Program-made: the position numbers and the translations under genes
Assembly: GCA_964511405.1 (NCBI GenBank)
Contig: CAZEFK010000087.1
Span: 1-29,466 of the forward strand
Reading direction: 5' to 3'
Length of the DNA: 29,466 bases
From: CAZEFK01 sp964511405
GTDB taxonomy: Bacteria > Pseudomonadota > Alphaproteobacteria > Elsterales > Elsteraceae
Shown: piece after piece, positions 8,118-16,385 of the stretch
Position numbering within the stretch: the stretch's first letter is position 1
Layout: every line of letters starts with the position of its first letter
The notes under the pieces: model-generated
Databases searched by the model: none
The model's input: only the letters and a program-made list of their open reading frames with translations
What the model was told of the DNA's origin: nothing

Positions 8118-9056
8118 TTGACTGCGGACATCTCAGCGGCCGACGTCAAGACCAGGCATTCGGCGGATACGCTCAGGATCGTTCCGTTGCGCCACGCTTG
8201 GCGCAGTGCCGCGGTCTTGACCGTCCTCGCTCTGTCCGCATTGCTCTTGTACTCGGTCGCGGCCAACCCCGCCTTCCAATGGCCGACGGTCGGTCGGTAC
8301 CTGTTCGACACCCTGATCCTGACCGGCGTGGGCGTCACGCTCGTCCTGGCGGTCATCATCATGATCCTGTCCTGCATCGGCGGTACGATCGTGGCGCTGA
8401 TGCTGACGTCGCCGAGCAGACTTCTCTCCGTCCCGGCCCGGTTGTTCGTCTGGTTCTTCCGTGGCACGCCGGCGCTGGTGCAGTTGATCTTCTGGTACAA
8501 TCTGGCCCTGCTGTTCAAGCACATAGCCTTGTACATCCCCGGCTATGGCGCCGTGTTCTCGGTGAGCACCAATGACGTGGTCAGGCCCTTCACGGCGGCC
8601 GTGATCGGGCTCTCGCTGCAAGAATCCGGCTACATGGCCGAGATCGTGCGCAACGGCCTCAATTCCGTCGGCCGCGGCCAGATCGCGGCCGCGCTTTGCC
8701 TGGGCATGAAGCCCAGCCTGCTCATGCGGCGGATCGTGCTGCCCCAGGCCATGCGCGTGATCATCCCGCCGACCGGAAATGAAATGATCAACCTTCTCAA
8801 GACGACATCATTGGTCAGCACCATCGCCGTCGGCGACCTTCTGTATTCTGCCCAATCGATCTATGCGCGCACGTTCGAGACGATTCCGCTCCTTCTTGTC
8901 GTCAGCATCTGGTATCTGGCCATCGTGTCGATCACGTCGATCGGCCAGGGCTATCTCGAGCGGCATTTCTCGCGCGACGAGGCGCCGGCCCGCCGCTCCG
9001 CCCTGACTGCGGTCGCCGCTTATGTATTCAGCCTCCGCAGGAGGCCGTCGGCATGA
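8118..9056 (+). CDS. Polar amino-acid ABC transporter permease (HisM/GlnP family)
   Basis: 312 residues from a TTG at 8118, which has GAGAGGG 7 nt upstream; a longer frame from 8049 would overlap the binding-protein gene and has no matching site. The protein has a first helix at about residues 32-50, FFRGTPALVQLIFWYN, and the cytoplasmic EAA-loop region (AALCLGMKPSLLMRRIVLPQ) that contacts the ATPase. It forms the inner-membrane channel. Only one permease gene is present, so a homodimer is expected. Its stop overlaps the next ATG (ATGA, 9053-9056), indicating coupled translation. Confidence 0.93.
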   Translation: MTADISAADVKTRHSADTLRIVPLRHAWRSAAVLTVLALSALLLYSVAANPAFQWPTVGRYLFDTLILTGVGVTLVLAVIIMILSCIGGTIVALMLTSPSRLLSVPARLFVWFFRGTPALVQLIFWYNLALLFKHIALYIPGYGAVFSVSTNDVVRPFTAAVIGLSLQESGYMAEIVRNGLNSVGRGQIAAALCLGMKPSLLMRRIVLPQAMRVIIPPTGNEMINLLKTTSLVSTIAVGDLLYSAQSIYARTFETIPLLLVVSIWYLAIVSITSIGQGYLERHFSRDEAPARRSALTAVAAYVFSLRRRPSA

Positions 9057-9844
9057 GCCATTTCGAGCGGTTCGGGGTGGCCCCCGACACGATGATCCAT
9101 GCCGCCGGGGTCAGAAAAAGCTTCGGCGCGCAGGACGTGTTGAAAGGGGTCGACGTCACGGTACCGAAAGGCAGCGTTGCCTGCATCATCGGCCCGTCCG
9201 GATCGGGCAAGAGCACCTTCTTGCGCTGCATCAACCATCTTGAGGAGATCAACGGCGGGCTGATCCTGGTCGACGGCAATTTTGTCGGCTATCGGCTGCA
9301 GGGCGACACGCTGTTTGAACTGCCCGCGGCCGCGATCTGCCGGCGGCGGGCCGAGATCGGCATGGTATTTCAGCATTTCAACCTGTTCCCGCACCTGACC
9401 GTGCTCGAAAACCTGATCGAGGCGCCGGTGCGGGTGCGGGGCGAGCCCGTCGCCCAGGCCAGGGCGCGCGCCATCGAGCTGCTCCGGCGGGTGGGGTTGG
9501 TCGACAAGCGCGATGCCTATTCCCGTGGCCTGTCGGGCGGCCAGCAGCAGCGCGTGGCCATTGCCCGTGCCCTGTCCATGAACCCGAAGGTCCTGTTGTT
9601 CGACGAGCCGACGTCGGCGCTGGACCCGGAGCTGGTGGGCGAGGTGCTGGAGGTCATGAAGGATCTTGCCCGGGGCGGCATGACCATGGTGGTCGTGACC
9701 CATGAAATCGGCTTTGCGCGCGAAGTCGCCGACCAGTTGATCTTCATGGACGGCGGCGTGGTGGTCGAGAGGGGAGACCCCAGGCAGATGATCGCTGACC
9801 CGGTGTCGCAGCGGGCACGGGAGTTCTTGGCGAGGGTGCTCTGA
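9053..9844 (+). CDS. Amino-acid ABC transporter ATP-binding protein
   Basis: 263 residues with every ATPase motif: Walker A GPSGSGKST (47-55), Q-loop Gln107 in GMVFQHFNLFPHLTV, signature LSGGQQQR (160-167), Walker B LLFDEPTSALDP (181-192) and switch His217. The FQHFNLFPHLTVLEN wording is typical of the GlnQ/HisP group that energises polar amino-acid uptake. It completes a binding protein-permease-ATPase set. The flavin reductase gene follows after 29 nt on the same strand. Confidence 0.95.
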   Translation: MSHFERFGVAPDTMIHAAGVRKSFGAQDVLKGVDVTVPKGSVACIIGPSGSGKSTFLRCINHLEEINGGLILVDGNFVGYRLQGDTLFELPAAAICRRRAEIGMVFQHFNLFPHLTVLENLIEAPVRVRGEPVAQARARAIELLRRVGLVDKRDAYSRGLSGGQQQRVAIARALSMNPKVLLFDEPTSALDPELVGEVLEVMKDLARGGMTMVVVTHEIGFAREVADQLIFMDGGVVVERGDPRQMIADPVSQRAREFLARVL

Positions 9845-9873
9845 TGCGATGCGCAGGTCAGCGGGAGTAAATC

Positions 9874-10524
9874 ATGCGGCAATCCGAGCCCATTTTTGTC
9901 GATATCGCGACGGGAGACTTCAAGCGAGGTATCTTCAACGCCATCATCGCACCGCGGCCGATCGGATGGATGAGCACGGTCGATGCCGACGGAAACGCGA
10001 ATCTCGCCCCGTTTTCCTATTTCAACATCATGTCGAACGATCCGCCGGTGCTGGTCTTCTCGTGCAACACGCCGGAAGACCGGCCGGTCAAGGACACGCT
10101 GAAGAATGTCCGCGAAACCAGGGAGTTCGTATTCAATCTCGTCAGTTACGACCTCGTCCGCGAGATGAACATGACCTCCGCGCCGCTGCAGGCGGGGGTG
10201 GACGAATTCGAGCATGCCGGGCTCGAGAAGGCGGCCTGCAGGTTCGTGAAGCCGCCCCGGGTGGCGCGGTCGCCGGTGTCGCTCGAATGCAAGGTCATGG
10301 AAATACTGAGGATCGCCAACGATGCCGGTGGTCCGGAGGTGAACGTGACCTTCGGCAAGGTCATCGGCATGCACATCCAGGCCGCTTATCTCGACGATCA
10401 CGGTCATTTCCGGACGGAGCTCGCCCAGCCCGTCACGCGCCTGGGCGGCGCCGAATATGCGATCTCGCAGCCGGCGTTCGAGCTTCCCCGTCAGTTCACC
10501 CGTGCCAATGAAAGCACCTATTGA
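9874..10524 (+). CDS. Flavin reductase-like (DIM6/NTAB family) FMN-binding protein
   Basis: 216 residues. The N-terminal FNAIIAPRPIGWMSTVDADG and LAPFSYFNIMSNDPPVLVFS patterns are the flavin-binding signature of the split-barrel flavin reductase domain; ETREFVFNLVSYDLV and a C-terminal LGGAEYAI are also typical. Such proteins either supply reduced flavin to a monooxygenase or act directly as flavoprotein oxidoreductases. No monooxygenase is visible in this cluster, so a direct role in the catabolic route is possible. It is the first enzyme gene after the transporter ATPase and lies 10 nt before the cupin gene. Confidence 0.88.
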   Translation: MRQSEPIFVDIATGDFKRGIFNAIIAPRPIGWMSTVDADGNANLAPFSYFNIMSNDPPVLVFSCNTPEDRPVKDTLKNVRETREFVFNLVSYDLVREMNMTSAPLQAGVDEFEHAGLEKAACRFVKPPRVARSPVSLECKVMEILRIANDAGGPEVNVTFGKVIGMHIQAAYLDDHGHFRTELAQPVTRLGGAEYAISQPAFELPRQFTRANESTY

Positions 10525-10534
10525 GGATCGCAAC

Positions 10535-11326
10535 ATGGCATTTCGTCCGGCTTCCTTGACCTATTTCGATTCGGCGGCGCAGACCTCCGCCATCATACGC
10601 GGGCAGAACTACACCGTTCGCCGATTCAGCCCTGTCCGCGGAGAGAAGAATTCGATCTCCAGCACGGACGAGACGCTGTTCATTTTTCCGGACGTCGGCG
10701 GCGAGCTCGGAACGGGTGCGGACTCCTGTCGGATCCCGCCGCGGGCCTTCGCCATCGCGCCGGCCGGCACGACCGACCTGCGTCTCGATGGCCCCGGCCG
10801 GGTCTATGCCTTGACCACCGGTGCCGCCGAGCCGGCGCCGGCGATCAACGCGGCGGACTACCGGTCGCCGGACCCGCGCGTGAAGCCGGTCGGCGCTCGC
10901 GTCGCGCCGGTCGCCGGCCTGCGCGTCTATGCGATCGACGAAATCCCGTTTCCGGCCGGGAATCCACGGCTGAAATTCCTTCAGACCGCGACCATGAGCG
11001 TGAACTGGGTCGACTATGACGGACCACGGAACCGTACCCAACTATCGCCGCATGCCCATGACGACTTCGAGCAAGGCTCACTGGCGATCGCCGGCGCCTT
11101 TGTGCATCACATCCGCACGCCCTGGAGCTCGGATGCCTCCGAATGGCGTCCGGACGAGCATATCGACGCATCGCCCGACAGCCTGCTGATCATTCCGCCC
11201 AAGCTCATCCACACCACCGAGGGCATCGGGAGCGAACGGCATATCCTGGTCGATATTTTCGCCCCGCCCCGCGACGATTTCATTGCAAAAGGCTGGGTCA
11301 ACAATGCCGGCGACTCCGCGGCCTGA
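10535..11326 (+). CDS. Cupin-fold protein, possible metal-dependent enzyme
   Basis: 263 residues, no close family recognised by name. The C-terminal half has a cupin metal-site pattern: HAHDDFEQGSLAIAG (His173, His175, Glu179), then PPKLIHTTEG with His226. The N-terminal half (SSTDETLFIFPDVGG, then RIPPRAFAIAPAGTTDLRL) looks like a second, degenerate beta-barrel, so a bicupin is plausible. Members often act as dioxygenases or isomerases on small acids, but no reaction can be assigned. The ATG at 10535 follows TGAGGA. The gene sits between the flavin reductase and the amidohydrolase and overlaps the latter by 23 nt, so it probably acts in the same pathway. Confidence 0.7.
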   Translation: MAFRPASLTYFDSAAQTSAIIRGQNYTVRRFSPVRGEKNSISSTDETLFIFPDVGGELGTGADSCRIPPRAFAIAPAGTTDLRLDGPGRVYALTTGAAEPAPAINAADYRSPDPRVKPVGARVAPVAGLRVYAIDEIPFPAGNPRLKFLQTATMSVNWVDYDGPRNRTQLSPHAHDDFEQGSLAIAGAFVHHIRTPWSSDASEWRPDEHIDASPDSLLIIPPKLIHTTEGIGSERHILVDIFAPPRDDFIAKGWVNNAGDSAA

Positions 11327-12194
11327 GTATCACGTGGTGGGCGCGTCGCATGTGGTGCCAATCGGCGAGATTGCCGATTGCCACGTCCATGTCTTCGAGG
11401 CCAGGACGCTGTTTCCCATCCGGGTCCAGCCGGCCTACGAGCCGCCGCTCGCGCCGGTGAGCGCGTTGCTCGACACCGCCGCGACGGCGGGAGTCTCGCG
11501 GTTCACCCTGGTGCAGCCGATGCCCTATGGCGATGATCTTTCGCTTCTGGAAGCCTCGCTGGCGACCTTGAGGGGGCGCGCCAAGGGCGTCGGCGTCGCC
11601 GGCGGATCAACCGGCCTGGCCGAGCTGGCGCGGATGAAGGACGCCGGCGTCGTCGCCCTTCGCTTCATCGAAACGCGCCATGCCGACGGGTCGAGGATGG
11701 CCGCGACGGTTTCGCTGGATGCGCTCGACCGTCTCGCGCCACGGCTTGGCGAGCTTGGCATGCATGCCGAGCTCTGGGCGCCGTTGTCGGAGACGCTGTC
11801 GCAGTGGATGCGGCTGGAAGCAGCCGGGATCCCCATCGTGCTCGATCACATGGCGGGCTTCGATCCGCAAGCCGGCCGGAGGCATGCGGATTTCCAGCGC
11901 CTGCTGGGGCTGTTGCGCGACGGCCTGGTCTGGGTGAAGTTGGCGCTCTGTCGCCGGGTGGTCGGCGTCGACTACGATACGATTCGCCCCTTTCACGACG
12001 ATATGATCGAAGCAAACAGCCATCGACTGCTCTGGGCGAGCGATTTTCCTTTCGTGCGGTATCCAGGCCCGCAACCGACGGTGCCGCAATTGTTGGAGCG
12101 ATATTGCGATTGGGTGACGGACGATGCGATCGCCCGCCGAATACTCGTCGAAAATCCGGTCCGCCTGTATCAATTCGGCGCTGTCGGAGGGTAG
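11304..12194 (+). CDS. Amidohydrolase-superfamily TIM-barrel protein (2-pyrone-4,6-dicarboxylate hydrolase-like)
   Basis: 296 residues. The first strand carries DCHVHVFE (His27, His29), IVLDHMAGFDP follows in mid-barrel, and LLWASDFPFVRY carries Asp247, the catalytic acid position of the superfamily. The arrangement fits COG3618/LigI-type lactonases, which open cyclic esters such as 2-pyrone-4,6-dicarboxylate and often act without metal. The ATG at 11304 lies within the end of the cupin gene (23-nt overlap); a longer in-frame start at 11283 is possible. It ends the plus-strand catabolic operon and overlaps the convergent aldolase gene by 25 bp. A hydrolase or lactonase step is likely; the substrate is unknown. 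Confidence 0.82.
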   Translation: MPATPRPEYHVVGASHVVPIGEIADCHVHVFEARTLFPIRVQPAYEPPLAPVSALLDTAATAGVSRFTLVQPMPYGDDLSLLEASLATLRGRAKGVGVAGGSTGLAELARMKDAGVVALRFIETRHADGSRMAATVSLDALDRLAPRLGELGMHAELWAPLSETLSQWMRLEAAGIPIVLDHMAGFDPQAGRRHADFQRLLGLLRDGLVWVKLALCRRVVGVDYDTIRPFHDDMIEANSHRLLWASDFPFVRYPGPQPTVPQLLERYCDWVTDDAIARRILVENPVRLYQFGAVGG

Positions 12195-12973
12195 CTGCCT
12201 TGCCCGGTGGGAAACCGGATCTTCCCGGCGATGTCGGCGGCGGCCTTCCGCAGCAGGCCCTGATCGGACGACACGATGAGCGCCACGGCGCCGCGGGCCA
12301 GGAACGTCTCGGCTTCGGCCGCGCTGTCGACCATGACCCAGACCGGCGTGCCGCGTGCGCGCGCGGTGTCGAGAATGCGGTCGACCGCCTGCGCGACGAT
12401 CCTGTCGGTGCGGCTCGGCGCGCCGAACGCCACGGTCAGATCGCCGCGGCCGATGAAGACCGCGTCCAATCCCGGCACGGCCAGGATATCCGCGAGATTG
12501 TCCAGGGCCGCAGGATCCTCGATCATCGCGATCACGGCGATGCCCGCATCCGACGCGTCGACATGGTCCCACATCGCCGTCGAGCCGTAGCCGCCCGCCC
12601 GCGTCACGCCGGAGAAGCCGCGGCGCCCGCCTCGATACCGACAGGCCGCCACAAGGGCGCGCGCGTCCTCGGCCGTGACGACGTGGGGGGCGAGAATGCC
12701 GGCGGCACCGCCGTCGAGGGCCGCGGGAATGGCATCGGAGCCCAGATGCGGCACCCGTACGACGGCCGGAGTGGCAGCGGCGCGGGCCGCCAGCAGCGCC
12801 CCGTTCATCGTCGTCCGGTCGAAGACGCCGTGCTCCTGGTCGATCACCACGAAGTCGAACCCTGCCGCACCGAAGATCTCGACCGATGACGGATCGGTCA
12901 TCTTCACGAAGCTGCCCTTCATCAAGTCGCGGCGGGCAACGCGGCTGCGGAGGCTGGGCATCCCGGTGCTCAT
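12170..12973 (-). CDS. HpcH/HpaI family class II aldolase
   Basis: 267 residues. The residues aligned with E. coli HpaI are present at a constant +3 offset: His48 (DQEHG), Arg73 (VVRVPHLGSD), Glu152 (IAMIEDP) and Asp178 (FIGRGDLT), covering the catalytic base, substrate arginine and divalent-metal ligands. These enzymes split 2-keto-4-hydroxy acids into pyruvate and an aldehyde. The start codon overlaps the stop of the upstream lyase gene (ATGA, 12973-12970), so the two are translated together. Its tail overlaps the convergent amidohydrolase gene. In context it could perform the final C-C cleavage of the catabolic route, which is inference. Confidence 0.92.
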   Translation of the reverse strand: MSTGMPSLRSRVARRDLMKGSFVKMTDPSSVEIFGAAGFDFVVIDQEHGVFDRTTMNGALLAARAAATPAVVRVPHLGSDAIPAALDGGAAGILAPHVVTAEDARALVAACRYRGGRRGFSGVTRAGGYGSTAMWDHVDASDAGIAVIAMIEDPAALDNLADILAVPGLDAVFIGRGDLTVAFGAPSRTDRIVAQAVDRILDTARARGTPVWVMVDSAAEAETFLARGAVALIVSSDQGLLRKAAADIAGKIRFPTGQGSYPPTAPN

Positions 12974-14451
12974 GGCGCACTCCCGCGTGACAGGATCAGA
13001 TCGTCGATCTGCCGGCTCGATGCCTCGATGTGGTCCAGCAAGGGCTGGACGTTGGGCGGACCGCGCCCCGCCGTGGCGAACGGCACGGCTTGGCGCACCA
13101 GGGCCAGCAGGCGCCCGGTGCAACGGCCGAGCGGCGCACGGCCGCGCAGCTCCGCGGCCTGCCCGGCGACCAGGAGCTCCATGGCGATGATGGACTTGCC
13201 GATCAGGCAGAGCTCGGCGGCCCGGCGGGCGCCGAGGCTGGCCAGCGAGGCACGGTCCATCACGGCGTTGGAATGGCTGGAGCTGGCGAGCTCCCCCACC
13301 ACCGGCGCCGCCAGCAGGCGCGCCTCCGAAGTTATGGCCTTGTGGAACAGCGCCACGCCGTTGAAGCCGGGGGCGCCGACGCCGTCCTCCTCGATGAGGC
13401 CGACCGCCAAGCCGGACCAAGTGGCATCCACCAACTTGGCCACTCGCTCGGTCGAACTGGTGACGAGGGGGACAAAGCCGAGCCGGGCCACGTCGATGGC
13501 CATGCAGAGCGATACCATGTCGAAATTCGCGACGGCGGTCAGAGCATCCTGGTCGATGGAGATGAGCGGATTGCCCTGGCTGGCATTGAGCTCCTGCTCG
13601 ATCTGCCGCCGGGCGAAGGCCAGATTGTCGTGCGCGGCGCCTTGCACCATCGGCAGCGAGCGGAAGCACAGCGGGTCCTGCAGGTTCCTTGGTCCTGCCT
13701 GGTCCTGGATGTAGCTGCCGTCGATGTAGCGCCGGATCGCCCGGCCATGAACTTGCAGGCCCTCCAAGGGGCGCGAGTCCAGGGCAATCGCCGACACGAT
13801 GGATGGGTTCGCGGCATAGCCCTCCATGCTGAGGGCGCCGACCAGGGTGGACAGGTGCAGCAGCCGGTCGAGGTCGACCAACGCCAGCGCCGCCGTCGCC
13901 GTCGACATCGCGCTCGAGTTGAGCAAGGCCAGCGCCTCTCCCGCCACGAGATCGACATCGCCGAAGAGGCCGAGCGCGAGATCCGACATGGACGACATGT
14001 CGCTCTGTCCCATCGAGCCCCAGACATGCATGGCGATGAGGCGGTTCGAATTGATGGCGTCGGCGATCACCTGCGCCACCAGCGGGCGCACCCCCGTGCG
14101 CCCGCTTGCGAGCGAATTCAGCAGGATCAGCAGGCTCGCCCGTACGATGTCACGGGCCGCCAGCGGGCCATGGCCGACATTGTGGGTCCGCAGCAGCCGC
14201 CGATTGAACTCCGCGGCGTCGGCTTGGCTGATGCTCGACGCGGTCTTGGGGCCGACGCTCGTCGTCGCGCCGTAGATCCGCTCCCCGCGTGCAATCGCGG
14301 CGTCCAGAACCCGGCGCCCGCCCGCAATCCTGTCGATCGTCGAAGGGCTGAGCGAGACTTGCCCGCCCTGCCTGGCAACCGCGATGATCTCATCAAGCGA
14401 GAGATCGAAGCCGGTGACGTCGACCACTGTCCTCGCTGGGCCGGCAACCAT
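12970..14451 (-). CDS. Histidine/phenylalanine ammonia-lyase family protein lacking the MIO triad
   Basis: 493 residues, the usual size for this family. Kept features are the Tyr loop (IYGATTSVGPKT, Tyr60), NVGHGPL (91-97), SGRTGVRPL (116-124), a LEGLQVHGRAIRRYIDGSY-like stretch, QDPLCFRSLPMVQGAAHD and ELNASQGNPL. The segment that normally reads G-S-V-G-A-S-G-D-L-A is GSMGQSDMSSMSDLA (145-159). The Ala-Ser-Gly triad that cyclises into the MIO electrophile is absent, whichever way the insertion is aligned. Ergothionase, which releases trimethylamine from ergothioneine, is, as I recall, a homologue working without MIO, so elimination from a betaine-type amino acid is one possibility. The ATG at 14451 has GAAAGG 7 nt upstream; a TTG at 14466 is an alternative. 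It is coupled to the aldolase and divergent from IclR. Confidence 0.88.
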   Translation of the reverse strand: MVAGPARTVVDVTGFDLSLDEIIAVARQGGQVSLSPSTIDRIAGGRRVLDAAIARGERIYGATTSVGPKTASSISQADAAEFNRRLLRTHNVGHGPLAARDIVRASLLILLNSLASGRTGVRPLVAQVIADAINSNRLIAMHVWGSMGQSDMSSMSDLALGLFGDVDLVAGEALALLNSSAMSTATAALALVDLDRLLHLSTLVGALSMEGYAANPSIVSAIALDSRPLEGLQVHGRAIRRYIDGSYIQDQAGPRNLQDPLCFRSLPMVQGAAHDNLAFARRQIEQELNASQGNPLISIDQDALTAVANFDMVSLCMAIDVARLGFVPLVTSSTERVAKLVDATWSGLAVGLIEEDGVGAPGFNGVALFHKAITSEARLLAAPVVGELASSSHSNAVMDRASLASLGARRAAELCLIGKSIIAMELLVAGQAAELRGRAPLGRCTGRLLALVRQAVPFATAGRGPPNVQPLLDHIEASSRQIDDLILSRGSAP

Positions 14452-14589
14452 CGTCGTGCCTTTCAAGGTCTTGATGTGCCGGGCATGACGTCAGTCAAGG
14501 CCCGCGAAGCCGTGCGTGCGGAACCAAGTCCCGACGCCGGCGCCGAAGGTAGGGCGCAGGCAGTGGAGCAACAAGCCGATCTCGGCTAT

Positions 14590-14606
14590 GTTTCACTACG
14601 TGAAAC
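14590..14606. promoter_or_regulatory. Perfect palindrome, probable IclR operator
   Basis: GTTTCACTACGTGAAAC is a perfect inverted repeat with 7-bp arms and a 3-bp centre. It lies in the gap between the divergently transcribed lyase gene (start 14451) and IclR-type regulator (start 14681). Its size and symmetry fit a dimer-binding site for an IclR-family protein controlling both directions. Confidence 0.55.
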
Positions 14607-14680
14607 GGGCGGGTGCGCGGGTCGCCTCTCCGGACCGACCGCGCATATCAGCTGACAAGATCCTTGTCGGGACTGGCATC

Positions 14681-15442
14681 ATGGCATTCGCTCCTGTCCA
14701 GGCGGTCACCAAGGCCCTGGCGGTATTGGCCGTGCTCAATCGCGGCGGGTTGGCGTCGGTCGGGGACTTGCATGCCAAGACGGGCATCCCGAAGCCGACA
14801 ATCGTGCGCCTGCTGCAGACGCTCATCGCCGCCGGATATGTGAACCACGACAAGAAGACCCGCGGATACCACGTCACCTCCGCCATCGAGCGGTTGAGTT
14901 CGGGATTCCACGGCGCGCCGATGGTCATCGAAGTGGCACGGCCCTTCGCCGACCAGCTGACCAAGGACATTCTGTGGCCGTGCGCGATCTGCGCCCTCGA
15001 TCTCGATGCGGTCGTGGTCAACTACAGCACGATACCGGACAGCCCCGTGTCGCCGTTTCATGCCTCGCTCGGACGGCGGCTGAGCCTGGGCGGACGGGCT
15101 CTCGGGCGAGCCTATGTCTGCTTCTGTCCGCCCAGTGAGCTGCGCATCCTGCGGAATGTCATGCGGGCCTCCGAGGATCCGGAAAACAACCAGATCGACG
15201 ACGAGACCTTTGCCGCCATTCTCGCTCGGGCGCGCGCCGATGGTTTCGTGGAGCGCAATCCGGATCTCGAACCACGGTCGTCGGGCACGATCGCCATGCC
15301 GATCCGGTCGGGCGACCGCGTGCTCTCGACATTCGGCGTGACCTACTTCAGGTCCGCCCTGAAGCGAAGCCACAGCCGCATGGCCATCATCGACGCGATG
15401 CGTTCGACAGTCGCGCAGATCGAGGCGAAACTCCGGCGCTAG
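14681..15442 (+). CDS. IclR family transcriptional regulator
   Basis: 253 residues from the ATG at 14681, the normal IclR length. The N-terminal winged helix-turn-helix (about 5-65: VQAVTKALAVLAVLNRGG, DLHAKTGIPKPTIVRLLQTL, then AAGYVNHDKKTRGYHV) precedes the ligand-binding domain (from about 80; VSPFHASLGRRLSLGGRALGRAYVCF in pieces, and a C-terminal GTIAMPIRSGDRVLSTFGVTY). The frame is open upstream to 14516, with an ATG at 14588, but those residues show no family resemblance. Divergent from the MIO-less lyase gene with a palindrome between them, it is the likely pathway-specific regulator responding to a substrate or intermediate. Confidence 0.93.
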   Translation: MAFAPVQAVTKALAVLAVLNRGGLASVGDLHAKTGIPKPTIVRLLQTLIAAGYVNHDKKTRGYHVTSAIERLSSGFHGAPMVIEVARPFADQLTKDILWPCAICALDLDAVVVNYSTIPDSPVSPFHASLGRRLSLGGRALGRAYVCFCPPSELRILRNVMRASEDPENNQIDDETFAAILARARADGFVERNPDLEPRSSGTIAMPIRSGDRVLSTFGVTYFRSALKRSHSRMAIIDAMRSTVAQIEAKLRR

Positions 15443-15473
15443 GGCTGCAACCTCGGAGAGGAGATCGGCGAGG

Positions 15474-16385
15474 GTGGACGTGCAGGTTCCGCAAGCGCGG
15501 ATCCGCTGGGAGGACCTGGCGCTGCTGCGGGCGCTGGGCGAGACGGGGACCCTGGGCGGTGCCGCGCGGCGGCTGGGCGTCGATCATTCGACGGCCTTCC
15601 GGCGCCTGGGCAGCCTCGAGGCGCGGCTGGGGGTCCGGCTGTTCGAGCGGGCGCGCAGCGGCTATGCCCCGACCGCCGCGGGCGAGACGGCGCTGGCGGC
15701 TGCGGCCGGCCTGCTCGACGGCCTGGCCGACCTGGAGCGCCGGCTGCTGGGCGAGGATCTGCGGCCGTCGGGCCTGGTGCGGCTGACCACCACCGATACC
15801 CTGGCCGACCTGCTGGCGCCGCTGCTGGCCGACTTTCGCAGCGCCTATCCCGCGATCCAGCTGGAGCTGGCGATCGCCAACGTCTTCTTCACCCTGGCGC
15901 GTCGCGATGCCGACATCGCCCTGCGGCCGGCGCTCGAGGCCCCCGAGGCGCTGGTCGGCCGCCGCGTCGCCGGCATCGCCACCGCGCTCTATGCGGCCCG
16001 GGATTACCTGGCCGTCCGGTCCGCCGACCTGCCCCCGGCCGGCCATGACTGGATCGGCCCCGACGACAGCCTGGACCATCTGGGCTCGGCACGCTGGATG
16101 CGCCGCGCCGTGCCGGCGGAGCGGGTGGTGCTGCGGGCCAGCTCGCTGCTGGCGCTGCGCGCCGCCGCCCGCGCCGGCCTTGGCGTGGCGCCGTTGCCCT
16201 GCTATCTGGCCGACGGCGATCCGGTCCTGGTCCGGCTCGGCGATCCGGTGCCCGAGATGGCGTCGGCGCTGTGGCTGCTGACCCATCCTGATCTGCGCCG
16301 CACCGCCCGCGTCAGGGCGCTGCTGGACTTCCTGGCCGGGCGCCTGGCGGCGCTGCGGCCGATCCTCGAAGGACAGGACCGGTGA
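15474..16385 (+). CDS. LysR family transcriptional regulator
   Basis: 303 residues from a GTG with GAGAGGAG upstream. The N-terminal winged HTH (about 10-70: LALLRALGETGTLGGAARRL, DHSTAFRRLGSLEARLGVRLF, PTAAGE) is characteristic; the rest is the periplasmic-binding-like effector domain. Here the HTH has DHSTAFRR rather than the commoner SQPAVSRQ, a variant seen in one LysR subgroup. It follows the IclR gene by 31 nt on the same strand and its stop overlaps the start of the EamA transporter gene (GTGA, 16382-16385). It therefore probably belongs with the transporter rather than with the catabolic genes. Confidence 0.92.
   Translation: MDVQVPQARIRWEDLALLRALGETGTLGGAARRLGVDHSTAFRRLGSLEARLGVRLFERARSGYAPTAAGETALAAAAGLLDGLADLERRLLGEDLRPSGLVRLTTTDTLADLLAPLLADFRSAYPAIQLELAIANVFFTLARRDADIALRPALEAPEALVGRRVAGIATALYAARDYLAVRSADLPPAGHDWIGPDDSLDHLGSARWMRRAVPAERVVLRASSLLALRAAARAGLGVAPLPCYLADGDPVLVRLGDPVPEMASALWLLTHPDLRRTARVRALLDFLAGRLAALRPILEGQDR

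Noticed and set aside
12170..12194. Convergent overlap of amidohydrolase and aldolase gene ends
   Set aside because: A 25-bp tail overlap is common in compact genomes; not evidence of antisense control. The same holds for the 9-bp overlap at 19149-19157.
13030..14655. 541-residue plus-strand open frame opposite the lyase gene
   Set aside because: Low-complexity GC-driven shadow; the minus strand encodes a clear lyase-family protein coupled to the aldolase.
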